Origin: Cloeon dipterum
Taxonomy: Eukaryota > Arthropoda > Insecta > Ephemeroptera > Baetidae
DNA: 64,000 bases
Direction: 5' to 3'
Assembly (NCBI RefSeq): GCF_949628265.1
Contig: NC_088787.1
Span: 32,600,844-32,664,843, forward strand
Notes under the pieces: generated by a model
Databases searched by the model: none
The model's input: only the letters and a program-made list of their open reading frames with translations
Told to the model about the DNA's origin: nothing
Program-made: the position numbers and the translations under genes
Shown: in pieces, positions 23,788 to 35,535 of the stretch
Numbering within the stretch: the first letter of the stretch is position 1
Layout: every line of letters starts with the position of its first letter

Positions 23788-26700
23788 CGATACTCAGAAC
23801 CATTAAGTTGTGTGCTTTGAGACAAACCGGTTGCGAAGAAAAATGTGATTGATATCTTTATATTGTTATGTATAGAGCGCAAAAAAATAATATTTTATTG
23901 CACCACAAATAAAAAGATCAAATATTTTCCTCTCATGCCGCGAGTTAATTTTGAGCCAGATTCCTGCGAACGCGCAAGAACCATACTAACCTGTGGCATA
24001 AAAATCGTTTTTATAATTCAGCGGGCGCGCTGCGAGAGTGGAAGAGCAAGCTGGACCGCGAGGCTCCGCCTCCGAGCCGTCACGCTGATGTCTCAATCTT
24101 CTCAGCATCCATAGTTCTTGATAATTTAAGAGCACCTGCTGTTGACCCCTTCCATGCCTGGCAGAGCTCTTCTAATTGTGCAGGAGTGGTTCGTTCCGTG
24201 GTCGGTTCTCTCTCTCTCTTTTTGCCTGCGCGATCGCTTCTGCCTAACAATCAAAACTGACCTTGATGGGCCGCGCAAAAGCTCTCGGCGCGATTGCTTG
24301 CCGCAATTTATCATGCACGCCGCCGAACAATATGTAAGCCAACGCGGACGTTCGGGGCCAACGGACTTCTTTGGCCGCTCACGCGTCCTTTTTTCCTCCG
24401 CACTTGAGGAACAGCCATTCCAGGAAAACGCATAAAAATCCGTACGTGCAGATTCCGCGCGCACAGGCGTATTAGCCGGTCAATCTTTTCGGCTGGCATC
24501 ACCAGAAAATGACTTAATTTAGGTGTGTTGCCTGATGTGTACACGTCTACACCGTATAATGACGGCTGGCTGAAAACATTTTAACATATAATTGCAAGTT
24601 ACGAGTATTCTCAAGGCTAGCAATCGCTATATGACCTGCAATCAAATTTTCGTTAAAGTCTAAATGAGATCAATTTGAAATACAATTAAATAGATTTGAA
24701 CAGCAACGACTAATAGCACGGGAACCATATATAAAACACTTAAATCGTGGACAAAAATAATTTTAATATCGTGTTTTTGTCAACTTACTGCAGAAGAAAT
24801 GCTTTAAAAAATGCCAATGTTTTAGCTAAATTGACATTTAGTAAGAATTCAAGTATTGAAATAGTTAACTCTCTTCAATCTATTAAATCCTCGAATATTT
24901 TTACAGATTTTGCGACCAGTGCTATTGAGTATATTTCATATAAATCTCCAGCAGAATAAGGAACAAAGTTGTATATGCCTTAAGACAATAAACAAAAAAA
25001 CACGATAATCTCGTTTCCAGACCGGTTGCACAGTGCGAGTGAATCAGAGGGTAGGGCTGCAGCGCACGTAATCCATCACTGGAGCCATCATCGCCAGGAC
25101 GGATTTCTTGCTGCCCCGGAAAAATGCTAATTCTCGCTGCTTTAATAGAGACACGAGAGAGAAGCGCGCGAAGCCTACTTCAAAGACACCGCGCTTTCAA
25201 GCAAAACGTTTTAGCCGCCGTCGCAATTCCAGTCGGAACATATACACAAAGTAGCCGCATGCAATGTGCGCTACAACATTTAAACCATTTGATCGTTCTT
25301 TTCGTGCTAGTGGCGACTTGATATGAATTCTTTTAAATCCCAGTCGGTTGTTTTTTTACTGAGGACGACGAGTGTGTCGTGGTTTCGGATTTAACAACTC
25401 AACAAGCGCGACAAGTTGGTTATATCTTTATTTGCATAGTACGTTTAGTCAATTTCTTTACAGCGTGGACATAAATGACAAGATATATGGAACCATTAGC
25501 CGTTTAGCATTTTGTGATGAGAGTTGAGTCATTTTTTAATTATCTTCTAAAATAATATTAACTGGAAATGATAATAGCGAGTTATGGAATTAAACCGAGA
25601 GTTATTAGTCAGTTGGTATTTTTAAGGCTTAGATAGCTGGAAATTTTTAAACGAAATGAAAGTCAATGCTTTTATAGGACAATTAGTACAGCATAAGTTC
25701 ATTCATTACGAATAGTATCTTATTCTCATGCCTCTGAATCAAACTACCGCAGAAACTTGATACTCTCTCGACACCTTTTAGCTGTGCATCAATTCAAGTA
25801 TTCTCGCCTCTTGCCACAAAGTACAAACCGCAAAAAGTGTTTATTCTCTTCCCCTCAAAAAATCGGAGGTTCTCCATGGTCTGCGTCACACACGAGAGCA
25901 TTCATTACTAATTTGCTCTTCCGTTCTGCTGCTATTCTTTTCCCTCAGGAATGCGCTTGACCATCTCACACCTGCGTCCAATCATTGAGGTTTTCCATTC
26001 TGGAAAAGGACCGTTTCCCTGACAGTGAGAGTTTTGTCTTTAAAATAAAATTGAGTGACGCAAGCAGCAAAATTAAATAGACACTTCATAAATCGTTTTT
26101 TCTACAAAAAATCTCATTTAAAGAGGAAACAACCAAATTAAAATTATTTCGGATTCAAAATTTGTATTTGATATTAAAGGTGCCAGAAAACGATTAATTG
26201 CGGTTAGATTGAACCAAAGCAAAGGTTAACGTGTTACTAATATCCGCTTTTCCCGAGTTGTTTGCCCATCTCAAAAGAGTTAAACTTTAATAGAGTTAAA
26301 AATTGAATAAATACGAAATGACTTAGATAAATTCGAATATTTGCTTGGTGTACAGTCAGAACTCTATTTAAATTGCCATCAAAGAATAGCATAAATGTTG
26401 TATTTATTTGGAAATGAAATGAAACCAATTATTAAAGAAGTGCTGGTCTAGGGTCTAGGTGATATGGGATGATGGCGCGGTCGGCAGAAGGCATCAAACG
26501 CGCGCGCACCTTGATTTGCGGTTGTTGTTTTCCTCTCGGCACCAAAAACAAAATAATCCAAGACCAGAGGCAGCGGGGCGAGCGAGAGGATCTGTAATAA
26601 TCAGCCGCAGCCCGGCTCCGTTGATTACTTCATTAACTCGCGCACCAGGTACTCTCTCTACGGCGCGCGAGCTTGTGTTGCGCGTTTTTTTCTCCCATCG

Positions 26701-29090
26701 TGAGCGGCTCGATCGAAAACTCAGTCACGATTCGAGCCGCCGCGGCACAAAAACCAGCCTTCCTCCTCCTCATCCCGAAAGCAGCAGCGTAAATATTTGT
26801 TTTCGGAGGAAATCATTCTTCTGAGCGCTTGTTGCTTTTTACGCCGAGTGTGCGCGGTTATCGTTATTTTGCTAGCGCTCGCCAAAACTTGTATTTCATC
26901 TTATAAAGCTTTTATGCAAATCGCTTTTTTTCGCGGTGGCTCATTTTTATTGCCCGACGAGTAATTCACTAAATGTGGCACTTAAAACGAAAATGTTAAG
27001 CTGTACTCTGAAAGAGGGTAATAAATTTTGTCGTGCCCCCCGTTCCCTATGTATACAGATTGAGCGATTTAATGGGCTTAAATCGCGCGGAATCATTGGC
27101 AACAACATCTCAGCAGGGAGAAGTGAGTGTTTACTATGCAATGCTGGAGTCTGCTGGCAGTTTGCAAAACATCAATAAAGCAAGATCTGTTTGATGTTGC
27201 TGTATATACAGTATACTCGATCTTAAAGCAAACGTCTACAGTATAATATGTAAATATGGAGCTATATAATTCATTCAAAATGTAAATTGTGACAAATAAA
27301 CGCTAAAAATCTTAGCGTCCATTGCGTCTCTCCGATATCCTGATGACTTAAACAGATACACACAAAGACATAGTTTTTACGACTTTTAGTTTTGTTAAAA
27401 TATTAATTGTAGTGGACTTACATGGAAAACATTCAGATAAAAATAGTCCACTTGTTTTTTTTCTGGAATGTTTTCCCAAATATATTTTTAGCATCACACT
27501 GGTGGCCCGTAATACTCTTGCTGGTTCTATTCAAATCTCTCATTTTGATGGGTTGGGACGGGGAGAAATCAGTGTAAAAAAAAAATAAAACAAGCTTTGA
27601 TCGCTTAAACAGTTTCTTTAGAATGATACAGCACTTGCAAAATTCACGCATCTATATCTTCGGGTCTTTCAACAACAAATAGAGCTGTTACAATTATTGC
27701 TATTTATCAAACTATTTATTTCTCAGATTATTTTCGATCGAAATAATTCTGCGATCTGTAAATGCCTCATAAATTGATTGAAAATGGAAAAAATATAAAA
27801 ATGTAATTTTAAAAAGGCGCGTATACTCAAATAAACATAACATAATTAATAAAAAAATACGTGCACAAGATACCTAGATAATTTGCATTTTTTTAACAAA
27901 ACAGCAGCAAAGCAAATCACCGTTTTCTCACTTTATTTCTAACTCAATTTTCACCAGAAAGAGTGGATTACATTTTGCCTTGTCCTGCTCAAAATTAATT
28001 TCGCCCACCACACGTCGTCGTCATCCGACAGAAAGTGGATTGAGTGAGACCGTTTTGTAATTTGTGAGCGAGAACACGAGGCCCATTCTTTCTTTCTTGA
28101 TTTAAAACCAACAACAACTATAAAGCCGGGGCGTCGGCGAAAATTCTTGATGCATCAGAAAGAAAGAGGGAGAGCGCGCGCGGCAGTGAAATAACTTATA
28201 TTATCAGCAGCTCTGATGGTCGGTCCACTATACTATGTCGGGAGGGAAGGAAGACGAAAAACAACACAACAATAAAAAATGCAGTTGAAGCCTTTGAAAC
28301 CCTTTCTTTCATAATAAATACGCCGCGAGAGATATAAATATTTCTTGCCGACCGGGCGTGGTCCTTCTCGATTGATACTGTTGGGAAATATTATTCAGTC
28401 TGCGTCTCTCTTTTTGTATATTTTTTATTCGTGCGGGGGAGCACACACACACACTCACTCCACATAATATGCCTAAAATACGTCTGGTTATTCAATATAT
28501 CCGCCGAAAATAAGCCTCTTAGCAGCCCGCACACACTCGAATTCTATTATTTATATCTCCCTCTTTGGGGAGTTTATTCCACCTTTATCATTCACACGGC
28601 TTTATTATTGTACGCGTCGTTTCTCTGCTGTTGCTGTTGGTGATAGAAATATATGGCATAGTATGTGTCCCTTTTCTGAAATGGAATTCTTGTCGCGTCC
28701 TTGACAGTTCATTTTTTATTTGTCCGTGAAGCAAGCTCCTATCTCTATACACCACAGAATATTTTAAATGTTAAGAAATATTTCTTCAAACAAATATGCT
28801 GTCAAGCACAAAAATATTATTGATTGCACCTCATTCTTAAAGTGAATTGATACAACACTACAATTGAAATGAATTCGAATTGTTAACTTAAATCAGCAGT
28901 CAGTTAGTTTGAATAATAATCTCAATCAGTTATGACAGTAAAATTTAAGAATTTGCTAAATTTATCAAAATATTAAACGGTTTGTTATCTCTGATTTTTT
29001 ATTGATGAGATAAACTTCCCTCCTGGTGAAATAAATCCTGATTTTCAATGAGGTATGTATAGTGCTCACCGTATGTTATTTAGCACGCTA
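23788..29090. other. Intergenic region left of the retrotransposon
   Basis: No multi-exon gene could be built here on either strand. Two GC- and CpG-rich islands stand out at about 24000-24540 and 26460-26900, each with overlapping open frames in several registers, which is what GC-rich noncoding DNA gives. They may be promoters, 5' exons or enhancers. The remainder is AT-rich. Confidence 0.5.
23908..23913 (+). terminator. Poly(A) signal of the rotatin-like gene
   Basis: AATAAA lies about 120 nt after the TAG at 23785-23787. Confidence 0.55.
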
Positions 29091-29094
29091 ACTT
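29091..29094. repeat. Target site duplication, left copy (ACTT)
   Basis: ACTT directly precedes the 5' LTR and recurs directly after the 3' LTR at 36933-36936. A 4-bp duplication is usual for several insect Ty3/Gypsy groups. Confidence 0.85.
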
Positions 29095-30491
29095 TGTAAT
29101 ATCTCTATGCTATTTCAGCATATTATAAAATAAATTTTCGCAATTAATAATAGAATGGATAGGTAATTAAATTGATAAGAAGGGAATAATTAGATACCAA
29201 ACTCAATACTTGTGCAATGATTAATGAGCAAACGTGGTGACCAGATGTCGATAAAATAACACAACAATGTAGCCGGAAGAAGATAATTTCTTTTGTAAAT
29301 GTGAAACCGTGGTACAAGGCCAAAACGACAGTTTCTCGGAAGCATCCCTTAAGAAAGGTCTATTGTATTAAGATCAGCAGGGTTTATTTTATCCATACAC
29401 ATTGTTCCATCATAAAAAAGGACATTGTCCACATGTAAATTGCAAGGAACCCAAATTCGACACGTACATCTGGTTGTTTGTAGAAACAACAATAACAGCA
29501 ATGTAGATTTATGACCATGTGAGGGAGTGTGACCCGTGTGACAGGACGCTGGGCTTGTGGTAGAGAGTAGGACACATAATTAGCGAGTCTACCAATGAGT
29601 GCATCGAGAAGAAGGACAAGATTCACTATTGGCTATTTCTTTCACCAACCAAATTTAAGATGTTTTCGGACGTGAGGAGAGCAGCTCTTCGTCCGAGGAA
29701 GGCAACAGCAGTCTTTTGAGACACCCCTGACTAAGAAGTCAAATCCTTGTCGTCTCAGTCAGTCCAAGAGAAGTGAAAGTGCTAACAGAGGCCACGGACT
29801 TAGCAAATAGGCCCGATCAGCACCTGTGGTTACTGAGTTCTGGATACAGGTTTTCAAGTGGGTTTTCCTGTGTCTGCGTCAAATCCAAATGGACAGAACT
29901 ACTTTTCCTGCTCCCACACAGGAAAGGTGTAAGACCGCCACGATCTTCAACTAAATAGCCACAAGGACACTGTAAGAGCATTTCTGCACCAGCAGAGGAC
30001 AGCGCTTGCAAGGCCAGCACTAGCAGCAGGCAGCGAGAGCACAGCCAACTCATCTGTGAGTGACCAACAAACTTATCACACGTAAAAAGGTCATCTAAAC
30101 TGTGAGTACACACCCAAGCCGCGAAGAAGTGCTAAAGGACACAAAGTGAGAGACGCACGAAGTTTAAACGCGCGAATTCGGAAAAGAACATTAATTTGTA
30201 AAATCATATGCACAAGTATTGAGATTCTTGATTGATCAATATACGTATTGAAACCGATCCATTCAGCTTTTATTTACTGCATGATCCTGCTTAACCATCT
30301 AAATCTGCTTTAATTAATTCTTCAATTATTAGTCGGTAATTGTCTTGATTAGTCAAGGAAACCAGAGGAATTGCTAATTAAACATTAATTTCACCTGAGA
30401 GTCTAGCAATCAACAGGAATCTTCACCTTAAAATTTCTACAGGTATTTTATTAATCACCGTAAGATTCACCTTGCTAAAAGAGACATAACA
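29095..30491 (+). repeat. 5' long terminal repeat
   Basis: It matches 35536-36932 along its whole length in the lines I compared, with one clear difference in the last six bases. It is long for a Gypsy LTR and carries a minus-strand ORF with a signal peptide. Confidence 0.95.
29655..30053 (-). CDS. Minus-strand spliced ORF with signal peptide inside the 5' LTR (hypothetical)
   Basis: Two exons, 30053-29824 and 29730-29655, join into a 101-aa frame with a CAG|GTGCTG donor and a CTTAG acceptor. The ATG follows a CACTCACAG splice acceptor. Residues 1-23 are a good signal peptide (MSWLCSRCLLLVLALQALSS then AGA), followed by a cysteine-containing stretch (LLQCPCGY). AATAAA on the same strand at 29388-29383 could be its poly(A) signal. 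Read without splicing, the same ATG gives a 78-codon frame to a stop at about 29817. I know no family for it. It may be a captured host gene piece or chance. Confidence 0.35.
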
Positions 30492-30497
30492 CGATTT

Positions 30498-30515
30498 TGG
30501 TCCTCCGGGCCGGAT
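30498..30515 (+). promoter_or_regulatory. Candidate primer-binding site
   Basis: TGGTCCTCCGGGCCGGAT starts with TGG six nt after the 5' LTR, where a tRNA 3' CCA end would pair. The matching tRNA was not identified. The core TCCGGGCCGGA is also a near palindrome. Confidence 0.4.
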
Positions 30516-30741
30516 GCACTCTTCTTCATTATGAGTGTAAACGTGCCAGAATAAGTTATATTTTCCTTGCGAGCCGTTTGCGTATTATTTCAAAATGAAC
30601 GCAAATGCGCTAAAGGAAAAGTGAAGCCGGATCACTTTCTTTTCATTGAGAGTGAAACGAGCCAGAATAATTAATAACTTCATTGCTAGCCGTTTGCATA
30701 TTCTTTGAAAAGAATGCAAACGCGCTGAAATAAAAGTTAAG
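30510..30741 (+). repeat. Duplicated hairpin leader of the retrotransposon
   Basis: Two diverged copies of about 115 bp lie in tandem (about 30510-30626 and 30627-30741), sharing GCCAGAATAA, AGCCGTTTGC and GCAAA-GCGCT blocks. Each ends in a hairpin: TTTGCGT with ACGCAAA in copy 1 (about 30577-30606), and the stronger GTTTGCAT with ATGCAAAC plus TTCTTT with AAAGAA in copy 2 (30692-30721). The stems are kept although their bases differ. A packaging or dimer signal is a reasonable guess because it lies between the primer site and gag. Confidence 0.7.
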
Positions 30742-30789
30742 CAGGATCATTTGCTTAAAGCGAAAACAAGCAAACTTAAAAATAATATC

Positions 30790-31389
30790 ATGGCACAAAA
30801 CGGAGAAAACGCGGAAATGGAGCGAGTCCAAAGCAGGGCCGCTCTGAGCAAACAGAAAAAGAAACAAAAAGAGAAAATTGGGGAAATAGATCCCTTGCCA
30901 GACGAAGTTGATGAGACTCAGTTAGTTCCGAGAGAAAATATGATAGCAGATGCTATCGCAATTCGAGTCATGGAAATTCTAAAGCAGAATTTTTCGAGTT
31001 TGGGTGGCACGGCACCGTTCCTTTCAGGGAATTCTCATGAGGGGCGAGATCAGAGTGGCCAAAGTAAACCCGAAAAACACCAACAACAAATAGTACCACT
31101 CCATGACCACTTTGGTAAACAAAGTGAAATAACTCTCAGAAAATACCGTAAAACTAGAAGATCCAAATCTCGTGGCAGAAAACCTAAAATTGATAATCAT
31201 GAGAGTCGAAATTCGAGTCATGAAAATCCTAAAGCAGAGTTTCCGCGTTTGGGTGGCACGGTAACGTCCCCTTCAGGGAATAATGCGCAGGGGATACAAG
31301 GTCAGGGTGGCACCGACAATACTTCTCTAAGTGCTAATGCTAGTCGCGAAACCGAGGGAAGAATTGATGAAATAATCAAATCCAGTTAA
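30790..31389 (+). CDS. Short gag-like ORF of the retrotransposon
   Basis: A 199-aa open frame begins at the ATG at 30790 (MAQNGENAEMERVQ). It is lysine-rich (KQKKKQKEKIGE), has an amphipathic stretch (IADAIAIRVMEILKQNF) and basic repeats (KYRKTRRSKSRGRKPK). There is no CCHC knuckle. Its position after the leader suggests gag, but it is shorter than usual and may be a truncated form. Two near copies of a 100-bp block lie inside it (30961-31060 and 31211-31311), partly read in different frames. Confidence 0.6.
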   Translation: MAQNGENAEMERVQSRAALSKQKKKQKEKIGEIDPLPDEVDETQLVPRENMIADAIAIRVMEILKQNFSSLGGTAPFLSGNSHEGRDQSGQSKPEKHQQQIVPLHDHFGKQSEITLRKYRKTRRSKSRGRKPKIDNHESRNSSHENPKAEFPRLGGTVTSPSGNNAQGIQGQGGTDNTSLSANASRETEGRIDEIIKSS

Positions 31390-31461
31390 ATTTAGACCTA
31401 AATTGAAACTTTCTGAAATTAGTTGCAATATTGGCAAACTCAAAATTATTAGCATTTATAG

Positions 31462-31608
31462 ATTGACTCTGAAGCGGAGATCTCTTACATATCATCAGAT
31501 TTATATGCACAATTAGAAGCAAACCAAATACCTTTTGAGCTTATACCAGTTGCAAAGTCCTTCATCAAAGGAGCAACAGGAGTTAGAAGTAAGAGAGTCA
31601 AATGCTAA
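31462..31608 (+). pseudogene. Retrotransposon aspartic protease remnant
   Basis: The frame reads IDSEAEISYISSDLY and later FIKGATG before a stop at 31606-31608. This fits a retroviral-type protease, where DSGA would be expected at the active site; here the glycine is glutamate (DSEA at 31465-31476). The second half including the flap end and ILG-type motif is not in frame. It is therefore probably inactive. Confidence 0.7.
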
Positions 31609-32013
31609 ATTTTCCTTCCTCTTACATTCATTAACAAAAAGTAATTCTAAATTCACATTCCTGTGTGGTAGAAAGAGAAGCAATTCCAATATTGCTTGGT
31701 TACAATTTACTTTATGCACAACAGTCAATTTTATTGGCAAAGAAAAAAAACAAACACTCTCGATTTCATTAGATAAAAGAAAAGAGAGTTATTGCATTTC
31801 AAACAACCAGCTGATCATTATAAATAGATAGAAGAATTAGTCCTTTCCCTAGAACATAAAGTACAAAATGAATATTTCAAAATTCAACCTTCGGGTAAAT
31901 TACAGATAAAAGCTGGGAGAATGACTTAGTATATTTTGATTTGGCAAGTAAAGTGACAAATTTATTTCCTACCGAACAGGAAATTGTAAATACTGTAAAG
32001 TAACTGTGACTTG

Positions 32014-33768
32014 CTTAAGCAGCGACAAAGAAACCAATTACATGATCTAATCTTTGAGTACAGAGATATTTTGTCGCGCAAGCCGAGATGCTTAAAGGGA
32101 TTCCATTACGAGATTAAAATCAAAACACGATTTTGCATGTGGATCCAAACAAACCATTTGTAGTTGAAACCGATGCTTCCACTACCGGAATAGAAGGATT
32201 AATATATCAGATCGAAGACGATGGAAAGAGCAAGCGACTCATTGCTTTGGCAGCAAAACGTTGAACGAGACAGAGCAACGATATACTGTGACAGAGCTAG
32301 AGCTCTACGCGATCGTACACACGTTGACGAAATTCAGAAACTTACTAATTGGTTCCGAATTAATCATTAAAAGTGATCACAAAGCGCTCACCTTTCTGAA
32401 CACCTGCCATTTGATCGCGGGAAGATTAACTAGATGGAAATTGCTTCTGCAAGAATTCAATTTCAAAATTGAATACAATAAAGGGGAAGAAAATTACATT
32501 GCGGATTATCTAAGCCGACTAGACGCATCATCCTCGGGAGAAAGAGTAGATTTGAATTCAGACAAAGAACTAGGAGTCTACAAACTAAAACTAGAAAGCA
32601 AAAACTTGCCGGAATGGAAAAATATTGCTCGCTTACAAAGTGAAGAGCAGAGATTCAAAAATATCATTGAATTACTGGACAACGGTAGTCCAACGGTTCT
32701 GAGCCGGCAAGAACAATTGATTCGCGACATGCATTGTTTGAAGGATGGAATTCTATTCAGAAAAAATGATAAGGACTCCATTTGGAAACTTTGCATTCCA
32801 AGTAAATTAGAAGAAAAGCTCATTCAACAGCAGCATGAAGAGTATGGCCATTTTGGTGCATACAAAATTTGCAAAATTATGAACGAAACCTTTTGTTTCA
32901 ATAACATGAGGAGAAAAGTACAAAGGGTTATTGAGAGATGTGAAATCTGTCAAAAGACCAAGGTCTTAAATAGAAATTTCACCGGAGAAATGCAGCCAAT
33001 TTTAGCCACCGCGCCGCGTGAAATGGTTGCAGCAGATCTTTACGGAGAGTTGCCCACAGGACGCGCTGGGATGAAATACATCTTAGTAATTTACGACGTC
33101 TTTACTAAATTTGTAGTACTGTACATTCTCAGACAAGAAACCGCGATAAACAATCGTAAGAAAAGTACAAGACTATGTACGTGAATATGGTCAAATCAAG
33201 TCTATTTTGACAGACAATGGCCCGCAATTTGCTTCAAAATTGTGGGGAAAAGAAATGAAAGCCATGAACATCACTGCAAAATTCATTTCAAAATACAATC
33301 CAGCTGGTAATCCATCAGAAAGAATTATGCGGGAATTAGGGCGAACTTTCAGAGCCTATTGCAATTAGAGACACACTTCTTGGGTACAGGTGGTTCCAAA
33401 AATACAGGAGTGGATAAATGTCACTGTCAACAGCAGTACAAACAAAACACCGCATGAACTAATGCTAAATGAAAAACCTATTAGAGCGATAAAAATTCTC
33501 ATCGATTTTCCTAAAAATGAAAAGTCGGACAGTTTGCAACAAGTCCGAATAGAAGCAAATGAGCATTTGATGAAGAAAGCAAAAGAAAGAAAAAATTACT
33601 TTGATAGAAGATGTGGTAAACACAGCTTCAAAGTTGGAGACTTAGTTCTATACAAACAAAGAAAGCTTTCAAACAAGGAAAATCGAGTGATTAAAAAAAT
33701 TCTTTAATCTGTATGAAGAACCTTACACAATAATTGAAACTCCAATGACAAATGCGTTTGTAATTAAA
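32014..33768 (+). pseudogene. Broken pol: start of reverse transcriptase, RNase H and integrase
   Basis: At 32014-32129 the frame reads LHDLIFEYRDIL and GFHYEIKIK, typical of the start of a Gypsy reverse transcriptase. The next bases jump to ILHVDPNKPFVVETDAST, the start of RNase H, so the polymerase core is deleted at about 32127-32132. RNase H continues (TVTELELYAIVHTL, SDHKALTFL, ADYLSRL) after a frameshift near 32247. Integrase follows with its HHCC zinc site (HEEYGHFG, CEICQKTK), first aspartate (AADLYGELP), second in TDNGPQF and glutamate in NPSERIMRE. A frameshift lies near 33155, a TAG at 33366-33368 and a further frameshift near 33703, after which a GPY/F-like end is seen. Confidence 0.9.
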
Positions 33769-35535
33769 TAAAAAATAAATAAATAAGTAAAAATGACGGT
33801 TCCATTGAGGGACCGGAGAATGCAAAGGATTTGCGTCCTTTTCTTGAATAAGATATTTGCTGTGTTGCAAATTATATAGTTAATAAAAAAATATAACAGC
33901 AGACCGAATATTATTCCTTTTAAAAGGAGAAAGTAAAAAAGGATGAAAGGAGAAGCGGAAGCATTCTTCAGCCTTTAGTCGCAATAACCCAACAAGGGAT
34001 GTTCTGTGTGCCACAGCGGGCATTCTGTGCCGGCATGTGGTGCATGAATAGCGTTATAAATATAGCCTTTTAAAGTTTAAAAGGCAGTCTGCTACTTTAA
34101 ATCAGCTATTTCAATAATACCTTCAATAATGCCTCCAATGTTTTCAAAAGGAAGAAGTGCAAATTAAGATATGCATTTGAAGGCCTGCGCAACCTTCAGA
34201 TTGCATATGTTAAATTGTTACTTAAATAATCATGAAACACAAACATTTACATGTAGATATACAATAAAAAATATAGGGTGCTCCGGAATTCGTTCTGTGA
34301 TGCATCAGTGTGCTCCAGACTTCGTTCTGATGTTGCATATGAAAAAGATATATAGCTGTAGTGTGCTCCGGACTTCGTTCTGATGTTGCATACGGAAAAA
34401 AATATATCGCTATAATGTGCTCCAGAATTCGTTCTGATGTTGCATACGGAAAAAATATATAGCTATAATGTGCTCCAGAATTCGTTCTGAGATGTTGCAT
34501 ATGAAAAGAATATATAGCTATAATAATGTGCTCCAGAATTCGTTCTGAGATGTTGCATATGAAAAGAATATATAGCTATAATAATGTGCTCCAGAATTCG
34601 TTCTGAGATGTTGCATATGAAAAAAAATATATAGCTATAATGTGCTCCAGAATTCGTTCTGATGTTGCATACGGAAATAAATATATAGCTATAATGTGCT
34701 CCAGAATTCGTTCTGAGATGTTGCATATGAAAAACAATATATAGCTATAATGTGCTCCAGAATTTGTTCTGATGTTGCATAAAAAAAAAATATAATCATA
34801 CAAAGGTGCTCCGGAAGTTTTCTGATGATGCATCTAATATATACATAAACAAACACATGAGTGCTCCAGAATTCGTTCTGTCGATGCATCGAAGATATCT
34901 ACAGCAAAATGTTTGTGTCTTTAAAAAATATATATATATATATATATATATAAATCTATAGTGTGCTCCGGAATTTGTTCTGATGCTGCATACAATAAAA
35001 TTATAATCATACAAAGGTGCTCCGGAATTTTCTGATGATGCATCTAAGATACACATAAACAAATATGAGTGCTCCAGAATTCGTTCTGTTGATGCATCGA
35101 AGATATCTAAATGTTTGTGTCTCTAGCAGACACAAGAAAAAAAAATGGAATTGTGAGTTATGTTTCGGCATAGCTTGCGAAAGAAATTTTGCAACTTGTG
35201 AATTGTGCTTCGGCGCAGTTCGAAAAAAAACATTTTATAATGTGTTGCACGATGAATGATGAACTAATATTAATTTTGTTGGGAACATACAGATTACCAT
35301 TTAACATCAGAAATGTTAATAGTAAAATTAAATTGATGAAATTGAATCGCTCTAGGAAACAGTAGAATAAGAAGAGATTATATCTATTAATTTAAAAGCA
35401 GATACCAGCTAAAAGTTAGGATTGTTAGTTGAAAAATGCCACACTTTAGATCTAAGCGAAAATTAGATATATCCTATGATGAAAGGAAAATTAGAATAAA
35501 ATTGTTTTTCAATCCTATTCTAATTTTGGGTGGCA
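33769..35535 (+). other. 3' noncoding internal region of the retrotransposon
   Basis: It holds no coding frame. 33769-34277 is AT-rich with no pattern that I see. The tandem hairpin array fills 34278-35110. At about 35151-35232 a second small duplication is present (TTGTGAGTTATG and TTGTGAATTGTG units of about 41 bp). A weak purine run (GGGTGG) just before 35536 could be the polypurine tract. Confidence 0.65.
34278..35110 (+). repeat. Tandem array of about 15 hairpin units of 52-58 bp
   Basis: A GTGCTCC box starts each unit at 34278, 34310, 34363, 34417, 34470, 34528, 34586, 34642, 34696, 34752, 34806, 34861, 34963, 35017 and 35069. The common core is CCAGAATTCGTTCTG, then TGTTGCAT, an A-run and TATAGCTATA. 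CAGAA and TTCTG pair around a TTCG loop. Several units have CGGAA instead, which keeps pairing through a G-U pair. The open frames across the array on the minus strand follow from the repeat and are not taken as genes. A TA microsatellite lies at about 34928-34952. Confidence 0.95.

Noticed and set aside
34222..35062. Series of minus-strand open frames with repeated TNSGAH or SERILEH words
   Set aside because: They are translations of the tandem array and change frame from unit to unit; there is no sign of a protein gene.
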